A stretch of DNA of 64,000 nt, from contig NZ_WRPP01000002.1 in assembly GCF_009760405.1 (NCBI RefSeq), positions 248,001-312,000 on the forward strand, given 5' to 3'. Shown one piece after another: positions 1 to 9,652 of the stretch (position 1 is the first letter of the stretch; every line of letters starts with the position of its first letter). The notes below the pieces were generated by a model, which ran no database searches, had not been told where the DNA came from, and saw only the letters and a list, made by a program, of their open reading frames with translations. Both the position numbers and the translations under genes were made by a program. Source of the stretch: Nocardia terrae. Its GTDB lineage: Bacteria; Actinomycetota; Actinomycetes; Mycobacteriales; Mycobacteriaceae.

Positions 1-636
1 GGTAGTGACCCGGACGGCAACCCGACTCTGTACGACGCCATCCAGAAGGCGAAGAAGTCGTCGGTGCCGAACGACAACATCGAGCGCGCCCGCAAGCGCG
101 GCGGTGGCGAAGAGGCCGGCGGCGCCGAATACCAGACCATCATGTACGAGGGCTACGGCCCCAGTGGTGTCGCCCTGCTGATCGAGTGCCTCACCGACAA
201 CCGCAACCGCGCGGCCGGCGAGGTGCGCCTGGCGGTCACCCGCAACGGCGGCAATATGGCCGATGTCGGTTCGGTGTCGTACCTGTTCTCCCGCAAGGGC
301 ATCGTGACCCTGGACAAGGCCGGGCAGTCCGAGGACGACATCCTCATGGTCGTGCTCGACGCCGGCGCCGAAGAGGTCAACGATCTCGGCGAGGAGTGGG
401 AGATCATCTCCGAGCCCGGCGACATGATCGCGGTCCGCACCGCGGTGCAGCAGGCCGGTCTGGACTACAACTCCGCCGAGTCCGGCTTCCAGCCGTCGAT
501 GACCGTCTCCGCCGACGCCGACCTGGCCCGCAAGGTGTTCAAGCTCGTCGACGCGCTCGAGGACAGCGACGACGTGCAGAACGTCTACACCAACCTCGAC
601 GTGAGCGACGAGGTGCTGGCCGAGCTGGACGCGTAG
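1..636 (+). CDS. YebC/PmpR family regulatory protein, 5' truncated by the window edge
   Basis: The first 211 codons visible are the middle and C-terminal parts of a YebC-type protein; roughly 40 N-terminal residues lie outside the window. The reading frame is open from base 1 and has the family signatures [22 protein letters not shown] and YEGYGPSGV. YebC proteins are cytosolic three-domain proteins described as DNA-binding regulators and, more recently, as translation factors relieving polyproline stalling; which role applies here cannot be read from sequence. The gene normally lies just upstream of ruvC in actinobacteria, as here, though about 1.8 kb of other genes intervene. A GTG at 64 is internal and is not the start. 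Confidence 0.95.
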   Translation, partial: GSDPDGNPTLYDAIQKAKKSSVPNDNIERARKRGGGEEAGGAEYQTIMYEGYGPSGVALLIECLTDNRNRAAGEVRLAVTRNGGNMADVGSVSYLFSRKGIVTLDKAGQSEDDILMVVLDAGAEEVNDLGEEWEIISEPGDMIAVRTAVQQAGLDYNSAESGFQPSMTVSADADLARKVFKLVDALEDSDDVQNVYTNLDVSDEVLAELDA

Positions 637-647
637 CAGGCCGACTT

Positions 648-688
648 CGACGCGGGCCGCCTCCCGGAACGGGAGGCGGCCCGCGTCG
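648..688 (+). terminator. Perfect 19-bp hairpin after the yebC-type gene
   Basis: Arms 648-666 and 670-688 are perfect inverted repeats (CGACGCGGGCCGCCTCCCG and its complement) with a 3-base GAA loop, starting 11 bases after the stop codon. The following bases are only weakly T-rich, as is usual for actinobacterial terminators. Confidence 0.85.
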
Positions 689-710
689 TATCCTCTGCCC
701 GCGTCGCGAA

Positions 711-870
711 TCATCCTTCCGGCACAGCGAATTCGGGGTTTTCCCCGATGCGCCCGAAACCTCCTGTGCGACAGGCTGTATCCCGGGTCGGGTCAGAACT
801 AGCCAGGAGTTGATTCACGCATGGCAACCCGGTTGCTGATCGGCCTGAGCGCCGCCGCCCTGATCACCGC
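711..870 (+). repeat. Leader/signal-peptide repeat, copy 1
   Basis: This 160-base segment, covering the 5' flank and signal-peptide codons of the gene at 821, recurs at 1765-1925 with about 94% identity by eye (roughly ten substitutions and one indel). It holds a small inverted repeat CCTGT-GCG-ACAGG and the ribosome-binding site CCAGGAG. Confidence 0.9.
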
Positions 871-1240
871 CGCGCTCGCCCCGGCCGCCTTCGCCCAGGA
901 TCTGGCCGAGGGAGTCTCGTGCAGCGACCACAGCTGCCGCAACGACACCGACGACATCTACCGCGTCCAGATCCGGGTGCAGTGCTCGGGTTTCGGCGGC
1001 ACCTACGAGACGCCGGTCTGGGTGAACAGTCATACCACCCAAGAAGTGCAGGTCGGATGCAACGGCCGGACGGTGCCCGGTGCGACGCATCCCGGATCTC
1101 CCACGATGGGCCCGGACGGCAAATGGGATTACAACACTCCGATGGTGACCGACCCGCCCACCTATGAACCCAGCTACGTCACGGGCATCGACTATCTCAG
1201 CGCCGCGGTCGACAACAGCAGCCGCCGTCTCGCTGGGTAA
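821..1240 (+). CDS. Small secreted protein of unknown function, paralogue 1
   Basis: The 139-residue product begins with a clear Sec signal peptide: a short basic start, a hydrophobic core (LLIGLSAAALITAALAP) and an AFA-Q cleavage site near residue 26. The mature part is small and acidic with four cysteines (in VSC, SC, VQC and VGC), which suggests two disulfides. No family is recognised. It is paralogous to the product at 1876; the alignment is best around CRNDxDDxYRVxIRV and near the C-terminus (YLSA-VDN). The ribosome-binding site AGGAG lies 10 bases before ATG. The leader DNA is far more conserved between the two copies than the mature coding part. Confidence 0.8.
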   Translation: MATRLLIGLSAAALITAALAPAAFAQDLAEGVSCSDHSCRNDTDDIYRVQIRVQCSGFGGTYETPVWVNSHTTQEVQVGCNGRTVPGATHPGSPTMGPDGKWDYNTPMVTDPPTYEPSYVTGIDYLSAAVDNSSRRLAG

Positions 1241-1252
1241 TATCCTGGGCTC

Positions 1253-1764
<512 letters not shown>

Positions 1765-1777
<13 letters not shown>

Positions 1778-1925
1778 CACAGCGAATTCGGGGTTTGCCC
1801 TGATGTGCGCGAAACCTCCTGTGCGACAGGCTGTATCCCGGGTCGGGGCAGAACTAGCCAGGAGTTGATTCACGCATGGCAAATCGGTTGCTGATCGGCC
1901 TGAGCGCTGCCGCGCTGATCACCGC
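1765..1925 (+). repeat. Leader/signal-peptide repeat, copy 2
   Basis: Second copy of the segment at 711-870, about 1055 bases downstream in direct orientation. It contains the end of the macro-domain gene, the whole leader and the signal-peptide codons of the gene at 1876. Confidence 0.9.
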
Positions 1926-2316
1926 GGGTGCGGGCGCGCTGGCCCCGGCGGCATTCGCCAAGGACCTCGCCGACGGGGTGTCCTGCAGCGGCAGCACCTG
2001 CCGCAACGACAACGACGACGCCTACCGCGTGCGGATCCGGGTGTCCTGCATGAACTTCATCGACGGCTACGACTCGTCGGTCTGGGTCGCCGCGCACTCC
2101 ACGGCGCGGGTACCGGCCGACTGCCCCGGCCATTGGAAGCAGGGACCGTCGCGACTCGGCACTCCCAAGATGGATTCCGACGGCAACTGGAGCAGCCCCA
2201 CCTGGGAAAACGGTCCCGACGAATTCGAGCCCGGCTTCGTGACCGATATCGAATATCTCAGCGCCACAGTCGACAACAATCGCCCGGCCCCCGCGCCCAG
2301 CGGCAGCGGTTCCTGA
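1876..2316 (+). CDS. Small secreted protein of unknown function, paralogue 2
   Basis: A 146-residue paralogue of the product at 821, with a signal peptide (LLIGLSAAALITAGAGALAP, cleavage near AFA-K). The same four mature-region cysteines recur (VSC, TC, VSC, DC), and the shared motif reads CRNDNDDAYRVRIRV. It ends in a short Pro/Ser/Gly-rich tail. No known family is recognised. The two mature proteins have diverged to roughly half identity by eye although their leaders are almost identical, so they probably share regulation but may differ in ligand or partner. Confidence 0.8.
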   Translation: MANRLLIGLSAAALITAGAGALAPAAFAKDLADGVSCSGSTCRNDNDDAYRVRIRVSCMNFIDGYDSSVWVAAHSTARVPADCPGHWKQGPSRLGTPKMDSDGNWSSPTWENGPDEFEPGFVTDIEYLSATVDNNRPAPAPSGSGS

Positions 2317-2412
2317 TTTCCCACCCGGCCCGCCCCGTGTCGATGGACAATGTCGCCGCGAGGTTCCGTTAGACTCTCGAACAGTTGTTCGTTCACGGTG
2401 AGAGGGGTTTCG

Positions 2413-2982
2413 GTGCGGGTGATGGGCGTCGACCCCGGGCTCACCCGGTGTGGCCTCAGCGTCGTCGACGGCAGCATGGGCCGCAAGGTCACCATGGTGC
2501 AGGTCGACGTGGTGCGCACCCCGCCGGAAATGGATCTGGCGCAACGACTCCTGCTCGTCGCCGACGGCGCGGAAGCGTGGATGGACACCCACGAGCCGGA
2601 AGTCGTGGCCATCGAACGGGTCTTCTCCCAGCACAATGTGCGCACCGCGATGGCCACCGCGCAGGCGGGCGGCGTGATCGCCCTCGCCGCCGCGCGCCGC
2701 GGCATCCCGGTCCACTTCCACACCCCCTCACAGGTGAAGGCGGCCGTCACCGGCAACGGTTCCGCCGACAAGGCGCAAGTGACCGCCATGGTGACCCGTA
2801 TCCTCGGCCTGGCCGTCGCACCCAAACCCGCCGACGCCGCCGACGCGCTCGCCCTGGCCATCTGCCACTGCTGGCGCGCCCCCATGCTCGACCGCATGGC
2901 GAAGGCGGAGGCGATGGCCGCGGCGCAACAGCGTCTGTACGAGGAACGACTTGCCCAGCAACGGAAGGCGGTAATTCGGTGA
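2413..2982 (+). CDS. ruvC: Crossover junction endodeoxyribonuclease RuvC
   Basis: RuvC resolves Holliday junctions by paired nicking within the RuvABC complex. The 189-residue product begins [15 protein letters not shown], carrying the first catalytic Asp. The family segments AIERVFSQ (acidic residue) and DAADALALA (C-terminal acidic residues) are present. GTG at 2413 is chosen because it gives the mycobacterial-type N-terminus and has AGAGGGG 5 bases upstream; an ATG at 2350 would add an unrelated extension. The stop overlaps the ruvA start by 4 bases, so translation is probably coupled. Confidence 0.97.
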   Translation: MRVMGVDPGLTRCGLSVVDGSMGRKVTMVQVDVVRTPPEMDLAQRLLLVADGAEAWMDTHEPEVVAIERVFSQHNVRTAMATAQAGGVIALAAARRGIPVHFHTPSQVKAAVTGNGSADKAQVTAMVTRILGLAVAPKPADAADALALAICHCWRAPMLDRMAKAEAMAAAQQRLYEERLAQQRKAVIR

Positions 2983-3581
2983 TCGCGTCGGTACGCGGCG
3001 AGGTGCTCGAGATCGGACTCGACCATGTGGTGATCGAGGCCGCCGGAGTCGGCTACCGCCTCAACGCCACCCCCGCCACGCTAGCCGGGTTGACCCGCGG
3101 CGAGGACGCCCGGCTCTACACGACGATGATCGTGCGCGAAGACTCGATGACCTTGTTCGGCTTCGCCGACACCGAGGCCCGCGAACTGTTCGTCCTGCTG
3201 CAGACGGTGTCGGGCGTCGGCCCCAAACTGGCGATGGCCGTCCTGGCGGTCCTCGAACCCGAGGCCCTGCGCAAGGCCCTCGCCGAATCGAACGTGGCCG
3301 CCCTGACCCGGGTCCCCGGCGTCGGCAAGCGCGGCGCCGAGCGCATGGTCGTCGAACTGCGCGACAAGGTGAATCTGGTTCCCGTGCAGTCCGGTCCGGC
3401 GGGCACCCCCGCCCCGATGGCGACCCCCGTGCGCGAGCAGGTGGTGGACGCCCTCATCGGTCTCGGCTTCCCCGCCCGCCAGGCCGAAGGCGCGGTCGAC
3501 GCGGTCCTCGCCGACGACCCGGCCCTCGGCACCTCGCAAGCCCTGCGCACGGCCCTGGGTCTGCTCGGCAAGAATCGATAG
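2979..3581 (+). CDS. ruvA: Holliday junction DNA helicase subunit RuvA
   Basis: RuvA is the tetrameric junction-binding subunit that loads RuvB. The 200-residue product has the N-terminal OB fold ([13 protein letters not shown]), tandem helix-hairpin-helix motifs ([14 protein letters not shown] and [14 protein letters not shown]), and the C-terminal RuvB-contacting UBA-like domain after a flexible Pro/Ala linker near residues 138-150. The GTG start overlaps the ruvC stop. Confidence 0.97.
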   Translation: MIASVRGEVLEIGLDHVVIEAAGVGYRLNATPATLAGLTRGEDARLYTTMIVREDSMTLFGFADTEARELFVLLQTVSGVGPKLAMAVLAVLEPEALRKALAESNVAALTRVPGVGKRGAERMVVELRDKVNLVPVQSGPAGTPAPMATPVREQVVDALIGLGFPARQAEGAVDAVLADDPALGTSQALRTALGLLGKNR

Positions 3582-3587
3582 GCCGCC

Positions 3588-4679
3588 ATGACAGACGATT
3601 TCGACGATTTCACCGACAACACCGAATCCGCCGTCACCGCGAGCTACCTGCAATCCGACGGCGAGATCGAGGCCAGCCTGCGCCCGAAGTCCCTCGACGA
3701 CTTCATCGGCCAGCCCCGGGTCCGCGAACAGCTGGCCCTGGTCCTGCGCGGCGCGAAACTGCGCGGCGGCACCCCCGACCACGTACTGCTCTCCGGCCCA
3801 CCGGGATTGGGCAAGACGAGCATGGCCATGATCATCGCCGGTGAACTCGGCACCGCCCTGCGCCTGACGTCGGGCCCCGCCCTGGAACGCGCCGGAGACC
3901 TGGCCGCCATGCTCAGCAACCTGGTCGAAGGCGACGTCCTGTTCATCGACGAGATCCACCGCATGGCCCGCCCGGCGGAGGAAATGCTGTACCTGGCCAT
4001 GGAGGATTTCCGAGTCGACGTGGTCGTCGGCAAAGGCCCCGGCGCAACCTCGATCCCGCTCGATATCGCCCCATTCACCCTGGTAGGAGCCACAACCCGG
4101 TCAGGCGCCCTGACCGGACCGCTGCGTGACCGCTTCGGCTTCACCGGCCACATGGACTTCTACGAGCCGGACGAGCTGAAACTCATCCTGGAACGCTCCG
4201 CCCGAATCCTGGGCGTCCGCCTGGAATCCGACGCCGCCGCCGAAATCGCGGGCCGCTCCCGGGGCACGCCCCGCATCGCCAACCGCCTGCTCCGCCGAGT
4301 CCGCGACTACGCCGAGGTGAAGGCCGACGGCATCGTCACCCCCGAGATCGCCCACGCCGCATTGGCCGTCTACGACGTGGACGTCCTCGGCCTGGACCGT
4401 CTCGACCGTGCGGTACTCGGCGCCCTGATCCGCAGCTTCAACGGCGGCCCGGTCGGCGTCTCCACCCTCGCCGTGGCCGTGGGTGAAGAAGCCGCCACCG
4501 TCGAGGAAGTCTGCGAACCCTTCCTGGTCCGAGCGGGTTTGGTGGCCCGCACTCCCCGCGGCCGCGTCGCGACCGCAGCCGCGTGGGAGCACCTGGGCCT
4601 GGTCCCGCCCCCCGACCTGGTCTTCGGATCCATCGAAGTCCGCCCGCGCGAACCACAATTGGACCTGTTCGAGCCGTAG
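3588..4679 (+). CDS. ruvB: Holliday junction branch-migration ATPase RuvB
   Basis: RuvB is the hexameric AAA+ motor for branch migration. The 363-residue protein shows Walker A GPPGLGKT, Walker B LFIDEIHR, sensor-1 VGATTRSG, the arginine-finger segment GPLRDRFG and a C-terminal winged helix. Length and order match actinobacterial RuvB. It starts 6 bases after ruvA, completing a ruvCAB operon. The 3' end is 7 bases from the convergent gene at 4687, with no obvious terminator between them. Confidence 0.98.
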   Translation: MTDDFDDFTDNTESAVTASYLQSDGEIEASLRPKSLDDFIGQPRVREQLALVLRGAKLRGGTPDHVLLSGPPGLGKTSMAMIIAGELGTALRLTSGPALERAGDLAAMLSNLVEGDVLFIDEIHRMARPAEEMLYLAMEDFRVDVVVGKGPGATSIPLDIAPFTLVGATTRSGALTGPLRDRFGFTGHMDFYEPDELKLILERSARILGVRLESDAAAEIAGRSRGTPRIANRLLRRVRDYAEVKADGIVTPEIAHAALAVYDVDVLGLDRLDRAVLGALIRSFNGGPVGVSTLAVAVGEEAATVEEVCEPFLVRAGLVARTPRGRVATAAAWEHLGLVPPPDLVFGSIEVRPREPQLDLFEP

Positions 4680-4686
4680 ACGTTCC

Positions 4687-5655
4687 TCAGTCGACGGTGA
4701 GCACCAGCTTGCCGACGGTACGGCCGGTGTCGCCCAGCGCATGCGCCTTGGCGGCATCGGCCAGCGGGAACGTTCCGGCGACGGTCGGCCGCAGCGTGCC
4801 GGACTCCGCCATTTCGCGCAACGCGTCCATCCCCGCGTGATCGGCCTCGACCAGCAGCGACACCCCGCGCACACCGAGTCCGTCTGCGGCGGCACGCAAC
4901 TCGTCGCCCTTACCGCCGCGGATCGCGACCACGATGCCGCCGGGCCGCAGCGTGTTCAGCGAACGGATGGCGTGGGCTTCATCGATCGGGTCGAGCACCA
5001 TGTCGATGTCGCGGATGGTTTCGGTGACGTCGACAGCGTGGTAGTCGACCGCTTCATCGACACCGATCGACCGCAGGAAATCATGATTCGGCGCGCTCGC
5101 CGTGCCGATGACATACGCGCCCCGCGCCTTCGCGATCTGCACCGCGAAGTGTCCGACCCCGCCCGCCGCCGCATGAATCAGTACCCGCTGTCCTGCTTGC
5201 ACATTCGCGGTATCGACGATGGCCTGATAGGCGGTGAGCGCGGCCAGCGGGATGGCGGCCGCCTCGACATGCCCGAGGTTGGCGGGCTTACGAGCGAACG
5301 CCCGCGCGGTGACGGTGACATACTCCGCGGCCGCGCCATGCCCGTGCGGGTAGGGCAGCATGCCGAAGACCTCGTCACCCGGCTGGAACAGCGTGACACC
5401 GACACCGGTGGCGACCACCTCACCGGAGACGTCCCAGCCGAGCACGAACGGCGGCGCCGGCAGGAACAGTCCCCGCAACGCCCGATGCTTCCAATCGGTC
5501 GGGTTGAGTGCGGTGGCGTGCACGCGCACCAGAATCTCGCTCGGACCCGGCTGCGGCACCGGCAGTTCCACCGCGTGCAGCACCTCCGGCCCGCCGAGCA
5601 CGTCCTGGCCGATGGCGTTCATGGTGGTGGGAATGGTGATGTCCTTCTCGCTCAT
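4687..5655 (-). CDS. NADP-dependent quinone-oxidoreductase-like MDR protein
   Basis: A 322-residue zinc-free medium-chain dehydrogenase/reductase. The GroES-like N-terminal half has ALNPTDWKHR and GWDVSGEV. The Rossmann half has AAAGGVGHFAVQIAKARGA and a C-terminal GKLVLTVD. Such enzymes reduce quinones or enones with NADPH in the cytosol. ATG at 5655 is preferred over 5742, because the longer form would run into the divergent gene at 5726 and has a non-family N-terminus. The ribosome-binding site is weak. The 70-base gap to the divergent regulator suggests that regulator controls it. Confidence 0.85.
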   Translation of the reverse strand: MSEKDITIPTTMNAIGQDVLGGPEVLHAVELPVPQPGPSEILVRVHATALNPTDWKHRALRGLFLPAPPFVLGWDVSGEVVATGVGVTLFQPGDEVFGMLPYPHGHGAAAEYVTVTARAFARKPANLGHVEAAAIPLAALTAYQAIVDTANVQAGQRVLIHAAAGGVGHFAVQIAKARGAYVIGTASAPNHDFLRSIGVDEAVDYHAVDVTETIRDIDMVLDPIDEAHAIRSLNTLRPGGIVVAIRGGKGDELRAAADGLGVRGVSLLVEADHAGMDALREMAESGTLRPTVAGTFPLADAAKAHALGDTGRTVGKLVLTVD

Positions 5656-5725
5656 GCCTCTCAGCTTGCCGCCCGCACCTCCACCGGAAAATGGCATGAT
5701 CGCCATTATTCGATAGGATCGTGCC

Positions 5726-6703
5726 ATGCAGTGCGAGGACAAGCCCGACTCGATGACAACCCCGCCCCACCGGGTGGTGGTGCTCGCCCTCGACGGCGTC
5801 TACCCCTTCGAACTGGGCATCCCGAACCGCGTCTTCGGCACCGCCGACGGCCGATACGAAGTGATCACCTGCTCCCTCGACGGCACCCCCGTCCGCAGCA
5901 ACTCCGACTTCGACATCGCCGTCGCCCACGACGCAAGCGTGCTGAAAACCGCCGACACCGTGGTCATTCCGCCCTGCGATGTGCTCCCCATCCTCGAAAA
6001 CGGCCTCCCGCAGGCCGTTTCGGAAGCCCTCGCCCTCATCCGCCCCGGCGTCCGCCTGGTCTCCATCTGCACGGGCGCGATCGTGGTGGCCGCCGCCGGT
6101 CTACTCGACGACCGCCCCGCCACCACCCACTGGAACTTCGCCGACCGCTTCCGCCGCACCTTCCCGAAGATCCACGTAGACCCGAACGTCCTCTACGTCG
6201 ACGACGGCGACATCCTCACCTCCGCAGGCGCCACCGCCGGAGTAGACCTCTGCCTCCACCTCATCCGCACCGACCATGGCAGCGAAGTCGCCAACATGGT
6301 CGCCCGCCGCTGCGTGGTCCCGCCATGGCGAGAGGGCGGCCAAGCCCAATTCATCGAACAACCCGTGCCGCCGCCGACCGCCGCAGGCACCGCCGACGCC
6401 CGGCAATGGGCCCTGGAAAACCTCCACCAACCGCTGAGCATGTCCGACCTGGCAGACCAGGCCCGCATGAGCGGCCGCACCTTCGCCCGCCGATTCCGGG
6501 ACGAGGTGGGAATGAGCCCCGGACGCTGGCTGATCCAGCAACGCGTCTTCCGCGCGCGTGAACTGCTGGAAACGACGGAGCTTTCGGTGGACCGGATCGC
6601 GGGTGAAGTCGGTTTCGCTACCGGCACATCGCTTCGGCAGCATCTCCAGGAAGCAATCGGGGTCGCACCGCTGGCCTATCGGCGAACCTTCCGGTCCGGA
6701 TAA
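5726..6703 (+). CDS. GlxA/FtrA-type AraC-family regulator with DJ-1/PfpI domain
   Basis: A 325-residue two-domain regulator. Residues about 15-180 form a DJ-1/PfpI-like domain (VVLALDGVYPFELGIPNRVFG, nucleophile-elbow segment VSICTGA with a Cys). Residues about 215-320 are an AraC-type double helix-turn-helix (LADQARMSGRTFARRFRDEVG and IAGEVGFATGTSLRQHL). In this family the DJ-1 part usually senses a small molecule. It is divergent from the oxidoreductase at 4687-5655 and is likely its activator. An in-frame ATG at 5753 is a possible shorter start. Confidence 0.9.
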   Translation: MQCEDKPDSMTTPPHRVVVLALDGVYPFELGIPNRVFGTADGRYEVITCSLDGTPVRSNSDFDIAVAHDASVLKTADTVVIPPCDVLPILENGLPQAVSEALALIRPGVRLVSICTGAIVVAAAGLLDDRPATTHWNFADRFRRTFPKIHVDPNVLYVDDGDILTSAGATAGVDLCLHLIRTDHGSEVANMVARRCVVPPWREGGQAQFIEQPVPPPTAAGTADARQWALENLHQPLSMSDLADQARMSGRTFARRFRDEVGMSPGRWLIQQRVFRARELLETTELSVDRIAGEVGFATGTSLRQHLQEAIGVAPLAYRRTFRSG

Positions 6704-6972
6704 ACAGACAAAGACAAAGGCGAAAATGCCTCGGTGTGTCGGGGGTTCGGGCCTGGTCGTGTCGGACGGGGAGGGTGTTTGGGGTTTTTATCTTTGGTTT
6801 TTGTCTCGAGAAGGTGATCCGTGCAGTCCGTGGGCCGGTAGGCGAGGTGACGGCTCCCAACCCGGCGTCAGCCCAAGTCCGGTAGGGCAGGCGAGGCGAC
6901 CACACTTCAGGTACCTCCGATCGAGGCGCAATCCCATTGCTGGACCATGCACCCTGGCAGTCTTCCCCCGTG

Positions 6973-8616
6973 TTACCTGGCCTTGAGCGTGTGAATCACA
7001 TGTTGTGCCGAGCCTGCCGAACCTCCCCGCGCCCGTCGTGCCGCCCGCCGTGCCCCGCGTCGCTGCGCGGGCGTGCTGTAGACGTGCAACATCTCGGTCA
7101 TCTCGTTCTCCGCCTCCCCGGGATCCCACACCGATCCATGCGGTTCGGCATCCGGGACTCCGCCAGCGGTAACCGGTGCCACGAACCGAGTCGGGAACAA
7201 GAACGCCACACCTTCGGGCTGGGTGGTAACCGATTGCCCAGTCGGCGTGACCCATTCGACCTCCCGATTCGGGTGGTGCAGGACGCGCCATTGATTGCGG
7301 TGGTTTTCGGCGTGGGTCTTGAGCCGGTGATGGCGACGACACCGCGCCCCGAGGTTGTCCTCGGTGGTGTGCCCACCGGAGAGGGGGTCGTTGTGATCGA
7401 AGCGGTCCTGATGGTCGAGATCGGTGGCTGCGGCGGGGATCTGGCAGCCCGGGGCCCGGCACGTCCCGTCGAGCGCACGCACGCGCGCGGCGACGCGGGC
7501 TCCCGGCCGGTACCGCAATTCCGTTTCCGCAGATGGGGTGTCGGTTGAGCTGGTTTGGCCGGGTATTCTCCGGTCGGGGATGCCCTTCGCGCTCACCTGG
7601 TCTGGTGTGTGGTGTGCCGGGAAGCGCAGCGCGAGCCCGGCGTCGGCACAAGCAGCGTGCGGTTCCGTGGCGGGCACGGTCATCTGAGCGGTGGTGGTGT
7701 CGGTGATGAGGTCGAAGCGGGCGTAGCGCGCGAGTTGACGGGCCAGGTCGGCGTCGATCGCGCCGAATCCGGCCAGCAGGGCTGGGTTGTCACGCAGCCC
7801 GGCCAAGGTCTCGGCTGAGACACCCACCTGCACAAGTGCTTTGCGCGGGGCCGGGGTGGTCGCGTCGATCTCGGCCCGCGGGCAATCGGACCGACCGCAC
7901 TGGCAGGTGAGGCGGCCGGTGCCGTCGGCGAGGGCGACCAGGGCGTCGGCGCGCCGTTGGGCAGTGGTGCGTGGATCCGAACCGCACACCTGCGTCGAGG
8001 CCATCTCCCGCAACCGCTCGTAGAGGGTCTGCCCACCGGCGGCGGGCAGCACCGCGTCCACGACCGCGGTCCCGTTGTCGGCAGCGGTCACACTCACGTA
8101 CCGGTCGGCCTCAGCGCCCTTGCGGCGCACCGCTTCACCCTCCGGATCGGTCTCGAGCAGCCAACGGCGTGCGGTGCGCCTGATCCGCGCCGGATCGGCC
8201 TGCTCGGCATAGGCGGCGACCTTGGTCTCCAACCCCGCCAACACGTCTTCGGACACGTTGGTCAGGGTCTGGCTGATCGCACGCGCCTGAGCCAGGTCGA
8301 TGCGCCCGGCCGCGAAGGCCTCGCGAGTGGCGGGGTAGCGATTGTCGAGCCCGAGTCCCAGATTGATCGCCAGATCGGCCGCACGCTGAGACATCTTCAA
8401 CGCGATCCCGATCTCGGTGGCCGTGTCCTCGCCCGCGTAGAGGTACCCGACACCGAGATCGAGCTGCTGGGCACGGCGCAGCTGGTACAGCTGCGTCATC
8501 AACGCGATCTCTTCGGCCTGCAGCGCAGCTATCTGTGAGTGCACCACGCGAAGCTGTTCGACCACCGTGCGGTCGAAGAAGGCTTCAACAGGGATTTCAC
8601 TCATGAAATCGATCAT
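6973..8616 (-). CDS. HNH endonuclease with DUF222 (13E12-repeat family)
   Basis: The 547-residue product has an N-terminal alpha-helical DUF222 region (about 10-330) and a C-terminal HNH nuclease module (about 395-450). The nuclease module shows paired CRAPGC cysteines, DLDHQDRF with the HNH histidine, and CRRHHRLKTH. These proteins are multicopy in mycolata chromosomes (the M. tuberculosis 13E12 REP family) and are thought to derive from mobile elements; their DNA target is unknown. No flanking repeats that would define an element were recognised. An in-frame ATG 12 bases inside (MSEIP) is an equally likely start. The 269 bases between the end of the GlxA gene and this gene hold nothing convincing. 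Confidence 0.9.
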   Translation of the reverse strand: MIDFMSEIPVEAFFDRTVVEQLRVVHSQIAALQAEEIALMTQLYQLRRAQQLDLGVGYLYAGEDTATEIGIALKMSQRAADLAINLGLGLDNRYPATREAFAAGRIDLAQARAISQTLTNVSEDVLAGLETKVAAYAEQADPARIRRTARRWLLETDPEGEAVRRKGAEADRYVSVTAADNGTAVVDAVLPAAGGQTLYERLREMASTQVCGSDPRTTAQRRADALVALADGTGRLTCQCGRSDCPRAEIDATTPAPRKALVQVGVSAETLAGLRDNPALLAGFGAIDADLARQLARYARFDLITDTTTAQMTVPATEPHAACADAGLALRFPAHHTPDQVSAKGIPDRRIPGQTSSTDTPSAETELRYRPGARVAARVRALDGTCRAPGCQIPAAATDLDHQDRFDHNDPLSGGHTTEDNLGARCRRHHRLKTHAENHRNQWRVLHHPNREVEWVTPTGQSVTTQPEGVAFLFPTRFVAPVTAGGVPDAEPHGSVWDPGEAENEMTEMLHVYSTPAQRRGARRAARRARGGSAGSAQHVIHTLKAR

Positions 8617-8799
8617 AGTTTCGAATCAAGCGACACGACAGCACGATCAACACAACATGCCGTGTAAATACTTGGCTACCAACTATTTTCGATCTGGGCG
8701 AGCGTTGGCAGCCGTGACGCCCCGACGGCCGCTTCTTCCGGTGTCGATGCCATTGGCCGCTCCCGATCGAATCGACTGGGTCGCTTCGACGATGAGCCG

Positions 8800-9495
8800 T
8801 CAGCGTCGCGAGCCGCTGATCTCGCGGACCTCGCGCAGGTGCTGTTCCATGGCCGCCGCCGCGCCCGCGCCGTCGTGAACCGCCACCGCCTCGTAGATCC
8901 GATGATGGCCCGCCAGCGAGAGACGGCGGCCGTGCCGGGAACGATGCGACAGGGTGCGGGTGCGCCGCGTCCACTCGGTGGTCATGGTGCACAGCGTCAC
9001 CAGCAGCGGGTTCTGGGCGGCGTGCGCGAGCAGGGTGTGGAATTCGATGTCCAGACGCAGGGATTCGGCGGGGGAGAGGCTTTCGTTGCAGCGGGTCAGC
9101 ACCTCGTCCAGCGACAGCAGATTCGACTCCACCGCCCGCAGCGCCGCCAACTGGGCGATCCGCGGTTCGACCAGATCGCGTAATTCGAGGGCGTAACCGA
9201 GCTCGGTCTCCACCCCGCCCAGTCCCTCGGCGAGGGACCCCGCGTGCCGTCCGGGTTCGGTGACCGTGCTGCCCCGCCCCTGCCGCCGTTCGATGAGCTT
9301 CTTGGACTCCAGCTCGAACATGGCCTGCCGCAACGAGGAGCGCGAGACGTTCATGTTCGCCGCCAGCTCGCGTTCCGGCGGCAGCCGATCCCCGGCGCGC
9401 AACTCGCCGCTGGTGATCAACCCCTCCAGGTGTGCCGCGACCTCCGAGCTGACGCTGTGTACGCGTCGGCGCAGCGGCGGAATCGATGCCGTCAT
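8800..9495 (-). CDS. FadR-type GntR regulator (FCD domain)
   Basis: A 231-residue regulator with an N-terminal winged helix (about 15-80: LRAGDRLPPERELAANMNVSRSSLRQAMFELE) and an FCD ligand domain (about 95-225, with DIEFHTLLAHAAQNPLL and GHHRIYEAV providing family metal-ligand histidines). FCD regulators respond to small acids or metabolites. It is divergent from the acetamidase gene at 9653; the intergenic DNA carries a FadR-like palindrome (9613-9623) and a half-conserved copy of the other operator (9516-9524). The 183 bases on its far side (8617-8799), towards the HNH gene, show nothing recognisable. Confidence 0.92.
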   Translation of the reverse strand: MTASIPPLRRRVHSVSSEVAAHLEGLITSGELRAGDRLPPERELAANMNVSRSSLRQAMFELESKKLIERRQGRGSTVTEPGRHAGSLAEGLGGVETELGYALELRDLVEPRIAQLAALRAVESNLLSLDEVLTRCNESLSPAESLRLDIEFHTLLAHAAQNPLLVTLCTMTTEWTRRTRTLSHRSRHGRRLSLAGHHRIYEAVAVHDGAGAAAAMEQHLREVREISGSRR

Positions 9496-9515
9496 CGCCC
9501 CAACTCTAAATCCAT

Positions 9516-9524
9516 TCGTATGCA
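9516..9524 (-). promoter_or_regulatory. Possible extra copy of the TGCATACGA operator
   Basis: On the minus strand these bases read TGCATACGA, identical to nine bases of the site at 14079-14088. The site lies just upstream of the FadR-type gene start at 9495, linking this end of the island to the second GntR regulator. A 9-base match could be chance. Confidence 0.45.
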
Positions 9525-9612
9525 GGTCATTTCACGGAAGTAAAACGGCAGTTACGTTCGGTTTCACGCCCCGCCACCACCCGTTCGCCTGGCTTATGGT
9601 CGGCACATCGGA

Positions 9613-9623
9613 TGGTCCGACCA
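9613..9623. promoter_or_regulatory. Candidate FadR/GntR operator
   Basis: TGGTCCGACCA is a palindrome with 5-base arms around one centre base and resembles the TGGTC...GACCA core of FadR-type operators. A second half-site, TGGTCGG, lies at 9597-9603. It is 29 bases before the acetamidase start, in the region shared with the divergent FCD regulator, so binding by that regulator is the natural inference. Confidence 0.6.
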
Positions 9624-9652
9624 ATTGCGGTCGGGTAGGAGAGGTAGAGAGC

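Noticed and set aside
6973..8616. Treating the HNH/DUF222 gene as part of a complete mobile element.
   Set aside because: No terminal inverted repeats, target duplications, recombinase or transposase were found around it.
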